Shown piece after piece: positions 18,201-26,431 of a DNA stretch of 62,611 bases (position 1 is the stretch's first letter; every line of letters begins with the position of its first letter). The position numbers and the translations under genes are program-made. Source of the stretch: Flavobacterium taihuense. Its GTDB lineage: Bacteria > Bacteroidota > Bacteroidia > Flavobacteriales > Flavobacteriaceae. The notes under the pieces are model-generated. The model saw nothing but the letters and a program-made list of their open reading frames with translations. It ran no database searches and was not told where the DNA came from. Where the stretch lies: the NCBI RefSeq assembly GCF_019351435.1, contig NZ_JAHWYN010000020.1, positions 1 to 62,611 of the forward strand. Direction: 5' to 3'.

Positions 18201-18590
18201 TTACGCTTTTACGGTTTCAAAATAATCTGATATAAAAAAGATTTTTTGGGTTGTACTCATTTTGTCCGCTTCTTTGATTACAATTTTTGTATTAACAAAG
18301 CGATGGTCTTTTTGTGTTTTATTGAATAGTTCTGCTTTTGCATTTGTAGGTCCAAAGAGCAATACATCATCATATTTCAAAATTATTTCTTCCAGTTTTT
18401 TATAGAATTCAGTTTGTAATTGCTGTTCCTTATTATGCATTAATAATTCGCTTTTTGCAAGGCTTTCTACTTTATCAATATGTGAAAAATTAGATTCAAT
18501 TGTTTTTAATTCATTCCATTGATCATTAAATTCTATGATGTGAGCGATTGAATGATTCATCCAAATAGCTAATTTTTTTTCCGTTTTCAT
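18201..18590 (-). CDS. Conserved protein, eRF1/host-attachment-like fold suspected
   Basis: A 129-residue soluble protein. The N-terminal L-A-I-W-M-N-H-S-I-A-H-I-I strand and the later V-L-L-F-G-P-T-N-A-K-A-E-L-F segment resemble small proteins distantly related to the eRF1 middle domain and host-attachment families. I do not recognise a specific function. It follows two small genes in the same direction within 12 bp, and a terminator lies 57 bp downstream, so it is the end of a three-gene operon. Confidence 0.72.
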   Translation of the reverse strand: MKTEKKLAIWMNHSIAHIIEFNDQWNELKTIESNFSHIDKVESLAKSELLMHNKEQQLQTEFYKKLEEIILKYDDVLLFGPTNAKAELFNKTQKDHRFVNTKIVIKEADKMSTTQKIFFISDYFETVKA

Positions 18591-18601
18591 CTTCTTTATT
18601 T

Positions 18602-18817
18602 TTAAATATCAATACTGTGATTTGGGGCATATTTATCTAAAATTTCTTTTAAAGAATTTAGGTATTCTTTCAAAACTTTTTTGTTCATTTCAGGAGTTTC
18701 GATATATGGAATGGTTTCCGGCATTTCTAGAAGATACTTTGATAACTCAGGATATTCTTTTCGTATTACCATTGTTATCTTCAAGATTCGGTCATTCAGT
18801 TCTTTTGTGGTTTTCAT
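18602..18817 (-). CDS. Conserved small hypothetical protein
   Basis: A 71-residue, highly charged, mostly helical protein (starts MKTTKELNDRILKI; contains Y-P-E-L-S-K-Y-L-x-E-M-P). I do not recognise the family beyond similar short flavobacterial proteins near stress genes. It is 11 bp from each neighbour, so clearly part of the operon. Confidence 0.7.
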   Translation of the reverse strand: MKTTKELNDRILKITMVIRKEYPELSKYLLEMPETIPYIETPEMNKKVLKEYLNSLKEILDKYAPNHSIDI

Positions 18818-18828
18818 ACAATAAGAAC

Positions 18829-19326
18829 CTAATGTTTACCATTTTTATGACCATTATTTCCATTGCCATGATCACCATGATTGCCTTGGTTTCCATTATG
18901 ATTACCATTGCCATGATTATCATCATGGCGAGGTTTGTAATTTGATGCTGATCTGTAGTTTTCTTGATGTCCTTTATTATACCCTCTGTAATATTTTACT
19001 TTGTGTTCTTTGTAATGACCATAAGGTCTTGATCCATGATAGTCATTTAACACTACCTTGTAGCCGTTATATAAATCATAATTTCTATAGCGATTGGGTA
19101 AATTACCGGATCTTATCCATATACCATTGCTTAAAAATATAAATTGATGTGCACGTATGTCATAATAGGATTCTACATCTGGCAAATAATAATAGGATAC
19201 TTCAGAGTAGCCAACAGGCCCCCATTGTGGTGGTGTTCCAAAATTTACGTTTATTGAAACTTGTGCATGGTTTGCTGTTGAGACAAACAAGAATATTGCT
19301 ACGGCAATTAGTTTTAATGTTTTCAT
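18829..19326 (-). CDS. Secreted protein with His/Gly/Asn-rich tail
   Basis: A 165-residue protein. A signal peptide with cleavage around A-N-H-A-Q (residues 18-22) is followed by a tyrosine-rich domain with Y-Y-L-P-D-V-E-S-Y-Y-D and N-G-I-W-I-R-S-G, found in many small Bacteroidota secreted proteins. The last ~35 residues are almost only H, G, N and D (H-G-N-G-N-H-N-G-N type), which could bind divalent metal. It is first in a three-gene operon, and its promoter carries the shared motif. Confidence 0.82.
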   Translation of the reverse strand: MKTLKLIAVAIFLFVSTANHAQVSINVNFGTPPQWGPVGYSEVSYYYLPDVESYYDIRAHQFIFLSNGIWIRSGNLPNRYRNYDLYNGYKVVLNDYHGSRPYGHYKEHKVKYYRGYNKGHQENYRSASNYKPRHDDNHGNGNHNGNQGNHGDHGNGNNGHKNGKH

Positions 19327-19413
19327 TTTCTTTGTTTTTAAATGTTTCTATTCATCATCATTCATCATTTTTGAAGAGAATGGAATATATATTCTCTTTT
19401 AATTTTGATACAA

Positions 19414-19448
19414 CAAAGGTGATATTGAAACCCGGATATTATGTTATA
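19414..19448 (-). promoter_or_regulatory. Shared-motif promoter of the His-rich protein operon
   Basis: On the minus strand TATAAC, 21 bp, CACCTTTG, ending 88 bp before the start codon, which would give a longer 5' leader than the other sites. Confidence 0.58.
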
Positions 19449-19473
19449 CTATTAATTCTAAAGATTTCATAAT

Positions 19474-20208
19474 TCACGGATTGGCAACTTTTGATTTTGA
19501 ATTCTTTTCTTTTTCAATTTCCTCTTTCTTTTTGGCAGCTACTTTTTCTTTTTTATTAAAATAGCCTTTCAATAAAAAGTTATGTTTTGCTGCCTCCATG
19601 TTTTCATTAAAGCCTTTAGTCCCTTTTTGTAGATTTGTCATAGTGGCATCCAGTCTATTACCCATTTGCTCATCCATTAGCAGTTTGGACAAAGTTCCTT
19701 TTCCGTTATTTATTTTAAAACTAAATTCGGCTAATTGATCCGTAATTACGGCGGCATTATCGACTGTGGTTTTTACTCCTTTCATAATATCTTCAATTTC
19801 AATCGCTTTGAGGGATGCAATTGTAGCATTGTCTTTTACGGCATTTTTTGATGTTGTACCGGGTGAGATCGTAAGTACTTTGTCGCCCATCAAGCCATCA
19901 GATCCAATACTTGCTTTGGCATCTGTTTTTATAAAGTGTCGAACCTCGTCTTTGATAACCAATTTTACTACTACAGCTGAATCTGTGATGAGCTCAATTT
20001 CGCTAACTGTTCCTATATTTATTCCAGAGAACCGAACATTATTGCCCACTTTCAGTCCTGTAACTGTTTTAAACTGTGATTGCAAAGTAAAAGTAGATCC
20101 AAATAAATTTTTCTGTTTTCCAACAAAGTATATGGTTCCAACAAAGAGAATCAATCCTACTGTTACAAACATTCCTAATTTCCACGTAAAACCTGATTCT
20201 TTATACAT
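19474..20208 (-). CDS. mlaD: MCE-domain lipid-transport subunit (MlaD-like)
   Basis: A 244-residue protein. One N-terminal membrane anchor (~10-30) is followed by an MCE domain (~38-118) with L-K-V-G-N-N-V-R-F-S-G-I-N-I-G and S-I-G-S-D-G-L-M-G-D-K. A helical, lysine-rich tail follows. MlaD hexamers sit in the periplasm, bind phospholipid, and work with the permease MlaE and ATPase MlaF in trafficking between the membranes. Gene order mlaE-mlaF-mlaD with gaps of 3 and 19 bp shows one operon. Confidence 0.92.
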   Translation of the reverse strand: MYKESGFTWKLGMFVTVGLILFVGTIYFVGKQKNLFGSTFTLQSQFKTVTGLKVGNNVRFSGINIGTVSEIELITDSAVVVKLVIKDEVRHFIKTDAKASIGSDGLMGDKVLTISPGTTSKNAVKDNATIASLKAIEIEDIMKGVKTTVDNAAVITDQLAEFSFKINNGKGTLSKLLMDEQMGNRLDATMTNLQKGTKGFNENMEAAKHNFLLKGYFNKKEKVAAKKKEEIEKEKNSKSKVANP

Positions 20209-20227
20209 AATTTAAGTATTTTATTTG

Positions 20228-21004
20228 TTAAATGAAAAAAGAGCGAACCCATTCGTCCTTACTTTTTTCTAATGCTGCATAACTGCCTTCTGCACATATT
20301 ACACCGTCTTTTAAAATCATAATTCGATTACCGGTCAGTTTGGCGCAGGCCATATCATGCGTAATGATGATCGAAGTTGTTTTGTATTTTTTTTGGACAT
20401 ATAATATCAGTTCACTTATTTCTCTTGAAGTTATAGCATCCAAACCAGTTGTGGGTTCATCATACAAAATGATTTCGGGTTTAATGATGACTGTTCTGGC
20501 AAGTCCAATTCGTTTTCGCATACCACCAGACAATTCGGAAGGCATTTTATCAATAGCTTCTTCTAAGCCAACACTTTCGAGTGCTTCAAGAATGGCTTGG
20601 TTAACTTCATTAGAAGTCGCATTTGGCGAATGGTGTTTTAAGGTAAATTCCAAATTTTGTCTGACCGTCATCGAATCATACAAAGCACCATTCTGGAAAA
20701 GAAAACCGATTCGAACTCTAATGTTATTTAAATCTGATTCCTTCAAATTTGTGATATCATTTCCAAAAATGGTAATCTCTCCTTCATCGGCATGTACTAG
20801 TCCTACCAAACATTTTATGGTAATTGATTTACCAGAACCCGATCGACCTAAAATCACCAAATTTTCTCCTTTTTCCACAGCAAGATTGATGCCTTTTAGA
20901 ACGGCATTATCACCAAAAGATTTACAGACATTTTTTAATTCTATGATAGTTTCTTTTGAATGCGTTGTTTTTTTTATATCCTTCAATGTTTTGTCCTGTA
21001 TCAT
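20228..21004 (-). CDS. mlaF: ABC transporter ATPase of the Mla system
   Basis: A 258-residue ATPase. Walker A G-R-S-G-S-G-K-S is at residues 53-60, the ABC signature L-S-G-G-M at 158-162, and Walker B I-I-L-Y-D-E-P at about 178-184, with the T-G-L-D D-loop. L-S-G-G-M-R-K-R is typical of MlaF-type ATPases. It powers the MlaE/MlaD lipid transporter and starts 3 bp after mlaE. Confidence 0.94.
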   Translation of the reverse strand: MIQDKTLKDIKKTTHSKETIIELKNVCKSFGDNAVLKGINLAVEKGENLVILGRSGSGKSITIKCLVGLVHADEGEITIFGNDITNLKESDLNNIRVRIGFLFQNGALYDSMTVRQNLEFTLKHHSPNATSNEVNQAILEALESVGLEEAIDKMPSELSGGMRKRIGLARTVIIKPEIILYDEPTTGLDAITSREISELILYVQKKYKTTSIIITHDMACAKLTGNRIMILKDGVICAEGSYAALEKSKDEWVRSFFI

Positions 21005-21007
21005 AGT

Positions 21008-21802
21008 TTAATAAAATAAATCAGTTATCTGAACAGCAATCATATCCAAAACAAAGATGGCTAAGGAGGCTGTAACTACTGCTGTATTTGCAGCTTTTCC
21101 AACACTTTCAGTGCCATTCTCGGCATTATACCCCTTATAACAACCTACTAAACCAATAGCAAATCCGAAAAAAAAAGTTTTTAGTATTGCAGGCAGTATG
21201 TCCAAATATTCGAGGTGTTCTAATACATTGGAGAAATAGCGGTATAAGCCCATGTTTTCATGAATGTTGTATCCAATATAACCTCCAAAAATGCCAATAA
21301 AGTCAGCATAAATAACTAAAATTGGAATCATAATGGTGGTTGCCATAATTCGGGTTGCTACTAAATATTTGTAAGGATTTATCGTCGAAACTTCCATAGC
21401 GTCAATTTGCTCGGTAACTTTCATGGAACCCAATTCGGCTCCTATTCCAGATGCTATTTTTCCAGCGCAAATCAGGGCGGTGATTACGGGTATAATTTCT
21501 CGTATTAATGAAAGTCCAACCATACTGGGCAGCCAAGACTCTGCGCCAAATTTGGCCATTGTTGGTCGAGATTGTATAGTAAGAACGAGTCCCATTATAA
21601 AAGCAGTAATACTTACTATAGGTAAGGATTTGTATCCAATGGCGTAACACTGCCAAATAAATTCTTTGAATTCAAAAGGAGGTTTTACAATTTCTTTAAA
21701 AAAGCGTGTGGCAAATAGCGTTGCCTTGCCAATATCTTCAAAAATGTTTTTCAGATAGGATTTAGCAATCGGTACTTTTATATTGTTTACAGGACTATTC
21801 AT
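21008..21802 (-). CDS. mlaE: MlaE-type permease
   Basis: A 264-residue permease with about five membrane helices and the MlaE signature E-L-G-S-M-K-V-T-E-Q-I-D-A-M-E in the middle. It forms the inner-membrane channel of the Mla phospholipid transporter. It lies 60 bp downstream of the DUF2383 gene with no visible terminator between, so the stress-type promoter upstream of that gene may also drive mlaEFD. Confidence 0.94.
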   Translation of the reverse strand: MNSPVNNIKVPIAKSYLKNIFEDIGKATLFATRFFKEIVKPPFEFKEFIWQCYAIGYKSLPIVSITAFIMGLVLTIQSRPTMAKFGAESWLPSMVGLSLIREIIPVITALICAGKIASGIGAELGSMKVTEQIDAMEVSTINPYKYLVATRIMATTIMIPILVIYADFIGIFGGYIGYNIHENMGLYRYFSNVLEHLEYLDILPAILKTFFFGFAIGLVGCYKGYNAENGTESVGKAANTAVVTASLAIFVLDMIAVQITDLFY

Positions 21803-21862
21803 GGTTTTAATAATGGAGTTGCACAGTTGATTATGTAAATCTCAGGAGACTGAAGATTTTCT

Positions 21863-22351
21863 TTAAGTATCCAGGTTAAATTTCCGGCAAGTCACCAATA
21901 AATCGCCAAGACCTTTTAAAGTGTCATGATCTTTTTTTATTGATTGATGTTGGGCTTTGAGCATATTTTGGTGATTTGGTGTTAAATGCTCTATGTTATT
22001 ATTCAAAAGGTAATTATACTTTTTTAGAATAACATCGGTATCATACTCACAGCGATTCAGTATATCTTCACGATCTTTAATTTTGATATTAGACAATAGT
22101 TGCATCCAAATTCGAAAAAACAATAAAATTGCAGCAGAATCTTTTGTTGGTTTTCCTCCTAATTTGTGAACTTCCGAAATCAATTCTGCTTTGCATCTTT
22201 TGCTTTTTTCTTGAAATACGGCAAACAACGTTTTTAAATCCGCTTCATTAGTTTGTTTTGAAGCCGTCGTGTATCTTTCAAATCGGTTGCAATTGATTCC
22301 AATAAAAATATTTAACACATCAATTGATTTTTTTGTATTCATCGGATTCAA
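21863..22351 (-). CDS. PA2169/DUF2383-family four-helix protein
   Basis: A 162-residue, all-helical protein. It begins MNPMNTKKSIDVLN; the ATG three codons in is an equally good start. The N-R-F-E-R-Y segment, E-L-I-S-E-V-H-K-L-G-G-K-P in the middle and C-E-Y-D-T near residue 100 match the DUF2383 ferritin-like bundle family. Members are found with stress genes; an iron- or stress-related role is inference. It heads an operon with mlaEFD. Confidence 0.82.
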   Translation of the reverse strand: MNPMNTKKSIDVLNIFIGINCNRFERYTTASKQTNEADLKTLFAVFQEKSKRCKAELISEVHKLGGKPTKDSAAILLFFRIWMQLLSNIKIKDREDILNRCEYDTDVILKKYNYLLNNNIEHLTPNHQNMLKAQHQSIKKDHDTLKGLGDLLVTCRKFNLDT

Positions 22352-22398
22352 ATTAAGGTTGGTGGTTAATATATCGAAATGCTACATTTTTTAATGAG

Positions 22399-22433
22399 CA
22401 AAGGTCAATGCATTAGTATCATAAAGAGTTTCA
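22399..22433 (-). promoter_or_regulatory. Shared-motif promoter of the DUF2383-mla operon
   Basis: On the minus strand TGAAAC, 21 bp, GACCTTTG, ending 48 bp before the start codon. Confidence 0.6.
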
Positions 22434-22465
22434 TAATTTGTAATGAGTTTTATATTATTCACGCA

Positions 22466-24862
22466 TTAAGCTCCTATTTTAGGACGGCTTAGTTTCAAAA
22501 AGACTTCTTTATTAACTTGACTTGAAGTATGCAATTTTAAATGGCGTCTACTCATTTTTTCAATAGTCAATCGAGCCATTAAATAACTGACAGTAGATTC
22601 AGCTCCTTGGTTAAGATTGATATAGGTATCTTCTAATCCGTCATAACACCCGCCAGTACAAGGATTGTAAACGATTTGATGTAAATGGTTGTTTCCTAAA
22701 AACCAACTGAAGCCAATCTTCAATTTTCTTGAATATTCTTGATCTTTGAAGGCTATAGAAAATTTGCTTAACGCCAAAATAGTATAAGCAACATCAATGG
22801 GTTGTTCACCTCCAATTACTTGTTTGTCGTCACTATCTTTTTTAAGCATCCATCCCTTATTGGATATTACTTTGATGCTGTTTTCTTTAAAAATTTTGCC
22901 CAAAAGGAAGTCAAAGGTATTTTTGGCTACTTTTTTATAATCTTTGTCTCCTGTGCTTAAATAGGCGCAAAGCATTGCTTCTGGCAAAATACTGTTTCCG
23001 TAAGTCAGGTAACTTTCATACCAGTTCCAATTGGGAGAGGATTCATGTTTGTACATTTGAATCATTCGGTCGGCTAATTTTTTAATTATTGTCGTATTTT
23101 GTTTTGATTTTTCTTTAGAATTAGCATAATACAACCCTTTGATAACAAAAGCCATTGCACGAGTCGAATGTATTTTAGTTACATTGACTATTGCCAGTTG
23201 CAAAGTTAATTTAGCCTTTTCTACTAAATCTAAAGGCAAAATGGCTCCTAATGAGATCAAATATCCTAATGCCCAAATGGCTCTTCCGTTAGAATCTTCC
23301 AGATTTGTCTCGTTGTTTTGATCTGTAAAATCGCCATCTTCATCAACATAATTTAGAAAAGAACCATCATCTTGCAAACAAGAGGCTATAAAATTCAAGT
23401 AGATTTGGATGTAATTTAAGTCAGTTTTGTCTTTATGTAATTCAAAATGTTCACACATGGCTACCATCGCGCGGGCATTATCATCTATAGTGTATCCTGA
23501 TTCTAAGTCGGGTTGATTGACAATAGAAAACTGAATCATGCCAAAATCAGTAGTTAGTTTTTTGATATGATCCAAGTTAATTTCTGGAATCTTATATTCT
23601 AAATTAAAATTTTTACTTCCCGTTTTTTTAAACAAAAGGGCATGAGCTATTGCAGAATTTTCCCAAGCTGTTGGGGCAATTTTATGCAATCCGTTTGCAC
23701 TTATGTTTTTTCTTAATAGATTATCCAGTAACAAATGATTGACTTCTTTGGCTAATTGATTTGAATTTTCAAAATCGATTATGATTCCAGCACCTTTGCT
23801 AAGTACTTCATTGGCATGTGGAATAGGAGTAGAGATAATAGGGCAACCACAGCTTATGGCATATGAGAATGTTCCACTTACAGCTTGATTTGGATCTTTT
23901 GACGTAAACAAATAAATATCGGTCAGTTGCAAAAAGTCTAAAAGTTGAGTTAACGGCAAAAAAGCGTTGACAAATAGAACATGATTTTGTAGTTGCAAGG
24001 TTTGAATTTTAGCCTCCAACATCGTTCTGTATTTTTCACCTTCTTCTTTTACTACAGATGGATGTGTTTTCCCTATTATTAAAAACAAGACATCCTTGTT
24101 TTCTTTGATAATACTGGGCATGGCGTCAAGGGTTGTTTCGATACTTTTCCCCGAACTTAATAATCCAAAAGTCGAAAGCACTTTTTTTCCGGCCAAATTA
24201 TATTCTTCTTTCAAAAGTTCTTTGTCTGAATGAGGTACCAAATGGGTTCCATGTGCTATTACGGTTATTTTTTCAGGATCAATTTCATAATCATTTTTTA
24301 AAATTCGAGCTGCTGATTGGGTCATGACAATTATCGAATGAGCTAGTTGACCAATTACCTGTACATTTACTTTAAATGAATTATCCGGATTGGGTAATAC
24401 AGTGTGGAATACAATTATTATTGGTTTATTTATTTTATAAAAAAATTGTATCAAATTGGCTTCGTTTTTTTTAAAAAGTCCAAACTCATGTTGTAGCAAT
24501 ACCATCTGAATTGAATTATTGGCATTGATCTTTTTGGATAAATGATATAAATCATTTGGTTGATCCGTATTGAGTATGTACTTTATCGGTTCATTATACT
24601 GGTGTCTTTCTGCATCTGATTCTAACGCACAAATTTTTATTTTGAATGAATTTTTAAACTTATTGTTTAAGGATTCAATTAAATCCTTTGAATAGGTCGC
24701 AATACCACATTCTCTTGGAGGAAAAGTAGTTATAAACAGGATTTCGGGAAGTTTTGTTGCAGTTTCAGAAACCAAATGGTTGGAAATAGATGTTGTGAAT
24801 TCAGTGTTTAATATTCCAACAGGTAGGCTATTTGCGTTTTGTGTGGGGATTCTATTTCTCAT
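22466..24862 (-). CDS. GT4-type glycosyltransferase fused to an alpha-barrel domain
   Basis: A 798-residue, two-part protein. Residues ~38-410 are a GT-B glycosyltransferase with F-P-P-R-E-C-G-I-A-T-Y-S-K-D-L near the N-terminus, L-L-Q-H-E-F-G at about 130 and S-G-T-F-S-Y-A-I-S-C-G-C-P-I-I-S-T near 335. The usual GT4 E-x7-E pair is not evident there. Residues ~425-790 look like an (alpha/alpha)-barrel with Y-T-I-D-D-N-A-R-A, E-D-S-N-G-R-A-I-W-A-L-G, Y-L-T-Y-G-N-S and N-Q-G-A-E-S-T. Its start overlaps the end of the GH130 gene by 11 bases. Together they probably make or remodel a mannose-containing glycan; the substrate is inferred. Confidence 0.82.
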   Translation of the reverse strand: MRNRIPTQNANSLPVGILNTEFTTSISNHLVSETATKLPEILFITTFPPRECGIATYSKDLIESLNNKFKNSFKIKICALESDAERHQYNEPIKYILNTDQPNDLYHLSKKINANNSIQMVLLQHEFGLFKKNEANLIQFFYKINKPIIIVFHTVLPNPDNSFKVNVQVIGQLAHSIIVMTQSAARILKNDYEIDPEKITVIAHGTHLVPHSDKELLKEEYNLAGKKVLSTFGLLSSGKSIETTLDAMPSIIKENKDVLFLIIGKTHPSVVKEEGEKYRTMLEAKIQTLQLQNHVLFVNAFLPLTQLLDFLQLTDIYLFTSKDPNQAVSGTFSYAISCGCPIISTPIPHANEVLSKGAGIIIDFENSNQLAKEVNHLLLDNLLRKNISANGLHKIAPTAWENSAIAHALLFKKTGSKNFNLEYKIPEINLDHIKKLTTDFGMIQFSIVNQPDLESGYTIDDNARAMVAMCEHFELHKDKTDLNYIQIYLNFIASCLQDDGSFLNYVDEDGDFTDQNNETNLEDSNGRAIWALGYLISLGAILPLDLVEKAKLTLQLAIVNVTKIHSTRAMAFVIKGLYYANSKEKSKQNTTIIKKLADRMIQMYKHESSPNWNWYESYLTYGNSILPEAMLCAYLSTGDKDYKKVAKNTFDFLLGKIFKENSIKVISNKGWMLKKDSDDKQVIGGEQPIDVAYTILALSKFSIAFKDQEYSRKLKIGFSWFLGNNHLHQIVYNPCTGGCYDGLEDTYINLNQGAESTVSYLMARLTIEKMSRRHLKLHTSSQVNKEVFLKLSRPKIGA

Positions 24863-25898
24863 CTTTTAATGTATTAAGCATTAGATCTTTTAATAATTCG
24901 GATATACTCATAGAGGCAGTTCCGATACGTTCATCGGCAGCTCCATAATAGATATATAGGGTATCTTCAAATAAAGCAGTTCCGCTTGGAAAACACACAT
25001 TATTGACTTCACCTTTTAGTTCCCATATTAACTCGGGTTTAAAAAGGGGGTAGGGCAATCGTGCAATTTCCTTCATTGGATTTTTTAAATCCAACAAGGA
25101 AGCACAGGCTGAATAAACAAATCCTTTGATGGTATCCTGTACTCCATGATAAATGACGAGCCACCCAACTTTAGTCTCAATAGGAGGACAACCGCCGCCA
25201 ATGTAACTCGCTTCATGCGCATATTTCGGTTTCATAGCAATGCGCTCATCAAAACTTTCGAAATAGGTTTCCCAAAACTGAGGATTAAGATCTTCCAAGT
25301 TTTTTACAGAAACAACAATTTGTATATCAGGTTTAATGCGATGCAAAAAAACAAATAGACCATTTATTTTTCTAGGAAAAAAAATCACATTTTTATCCCA
25401 TAACAATACTTTTTCTCCCTGTTTTTTGGTTACTCCTTCATGGTTATTATAGCGAAAGTATTTGTCATTTTTTTTTCTATTTTTTGTCGTATTCTCATCA
25501 AACTCATTGTAGGTAATTTGAGGAACAATTATGCCTTTTTTATCCCATTTTACTAAATCCATTGATGTAGCCAAAGCCCCTAATGCATTTATTCCGTCAT
25601 AGGCAGTGTAGGTCATATAATAGATGTCTTCAATTTTTACAATTCTTGGGTCTTCAACGCCATGTGATTCATAATCAAATTGAGCAAAAATAATGGGAGT
25701 GAGGTTCCGGCTTTCAACAGTAAGTGGACCAATGAGTTTGCAGTATCCTATATTTGAATAATTACCATTGCTTACTGCTCGATAAAATAGATGAACATGT
25801 TCTCCTTCTTTTATTACAGCTGGATTTAGAACACCTTCATTCTCAAAAACGAGTGCTGTTTTTTGGATAAGTACACCTTCTTTCTTTACTGCTACCAT
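24852..25898 (-). CDS. GH130-family glycoside phosphorylase
   Basis: A 348-residue, five-bladed beta-propeller enzyme. Motifs include N-P-A-V near residue 26, L-F-Y-R-A, G-V-E-D-P-R-I near 80 (the Asp region that acts as general acid in GH130), Y-M-T-Y-T-A-Y and G-G-G-C-P-P-I-E. GH130 enzymes phosphorolyse or, in reverse, build beta-mannosides from mannose-1-phosphate. The tight 11-base overlap with the GT4-barrel fusion gene suggests a common pathway, perhaps a reserve mannan. The upstream region has a weaker version of the shared promoter. Confidence 0.88.
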   Translation of the reverse strand: MVAVKKEGVLIQKTALVFENEGVLNPAVIKEGEHVHLFYRAVSNGNYSNIGYCKLIGPLTVESRNLTPIIFAQFDYESHGVEDPRIVKIEDIYYMTYTAYDGINALGALATSMDLVKWDKKGIIVPQITYNEFDENTTKNRKKNDKYFRYNNHEGVTKKQGEKVLLWDKNVIFFPRKINGLFVFLHRIKPDIQIVVSVKNLEDLNPQFWETYFESFDERIAMKPKYAHEASYIGGGCPPIETKVGWLVIYHGVQDTIKGFVYSACASLLDLKNPMKEIARLPYPLFKPELIWELKGEVNNVCFPSGTALFEDTLYIYYGAADERIGTASMSISELLKDLMLNTLKDEK

Positions 25899-25935
25899 GA
25901 TTTTGTGTTTGACTTTTTTGTATAAATTAGAATCA

Positions 25936-25969
25936 TAAAGGTCAATTTATAATACCGAAAATTGTTTCA
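25936..25969 (-). promoter_or_regulatory. Possible shared-motif promoter of the GH130-GT operon (weak)
   Basis: On the minus strand TGAAAC, 20 bp, GACCTTTA, ending 38 bp before the start. The spacer is one base shorter than in the other sites and the last base differs, so this is a weak match. Confidence 0.35.
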
Positions 25970-26079
25970 ATACTTTTTTAATTACTTTTATTATTTACAG
26001 ATTTGAAAGTATTTACACATTCTTATAAAAGTCTTTTAATCAAATTTTGAAAGAATCTTAATTGTCTTTTCATAGAAAA

Positions 26080-26101
26080 GGGCTGTTGTTTCCAACAGCC
26101 C
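26080..26101 (-). terminator. Hairpin GGGCTGTTG, second terminator-like element
   Basis: The stem GGGCTGTTG (26080-26088) / CAACAGCCC (26093-26101) with a 4-base loop and a short minus-strand T-run. It lies 330 bp beyond the ompA1 stop, behind a nearer terminator. Confidence 0.65.
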
Positions 26102-26361
26102 CATTCATCCCAAACCTACCTTTTACCTATTTTATGAATTCTTGTTTTGAATGCTCTATATTTAAATGCTTTTCCAGAAAGGCATTTTCATTGAACTACA
26201 TTTTCTGTTTTCTAAGACTGTAAAGGTCTAATTATAATAGCTAATAGTATTACATTTTTATTTTTATAACTTATAGTATTCACTGATTTTGAATAACTGA
26301 TAGCACTATGAAGTATCATTTAAAATGTTATTCTTCTATCTAAATTCGGAATTTTTATTAC

Positions 26362-26397
26362 AAAAAAAAGGAGGCTGTTTTCCAACAACCTCCTTTT
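26362..26397 (-). terminator. Terminator of ompA1
   Basis: AAAAGGAGG (26366-26374) pairs with CCTCCTTTT (26389-26397), with TGTT/AACA continuing inside, and a minus-strand T-run follows. Confidence 0.88.
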
Positions 26398-26431
26398 AAA
26401 GAGTATTAAAAAAACCAATTAAAAAAACTCT

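Larger units (their letters stand above)
25970..26431. other. Intergenic region with two hairpins
   Basis: About 460 AT-rich bases between ompA1 and the GH130 operon. It has the hairpins at 26080-26101 and 26366-26397. The stretch between them has no credible open frame; the outer hairpin may be left from a lost gene. Confidence 0.5.

Noticed and set aside
20340..21011. Long open frame (223 codons) on the plus strand opposite mlaF
   Set aside because: It is an antisense shadow: mlaF on the other strand has all ABC ATPase motifs.
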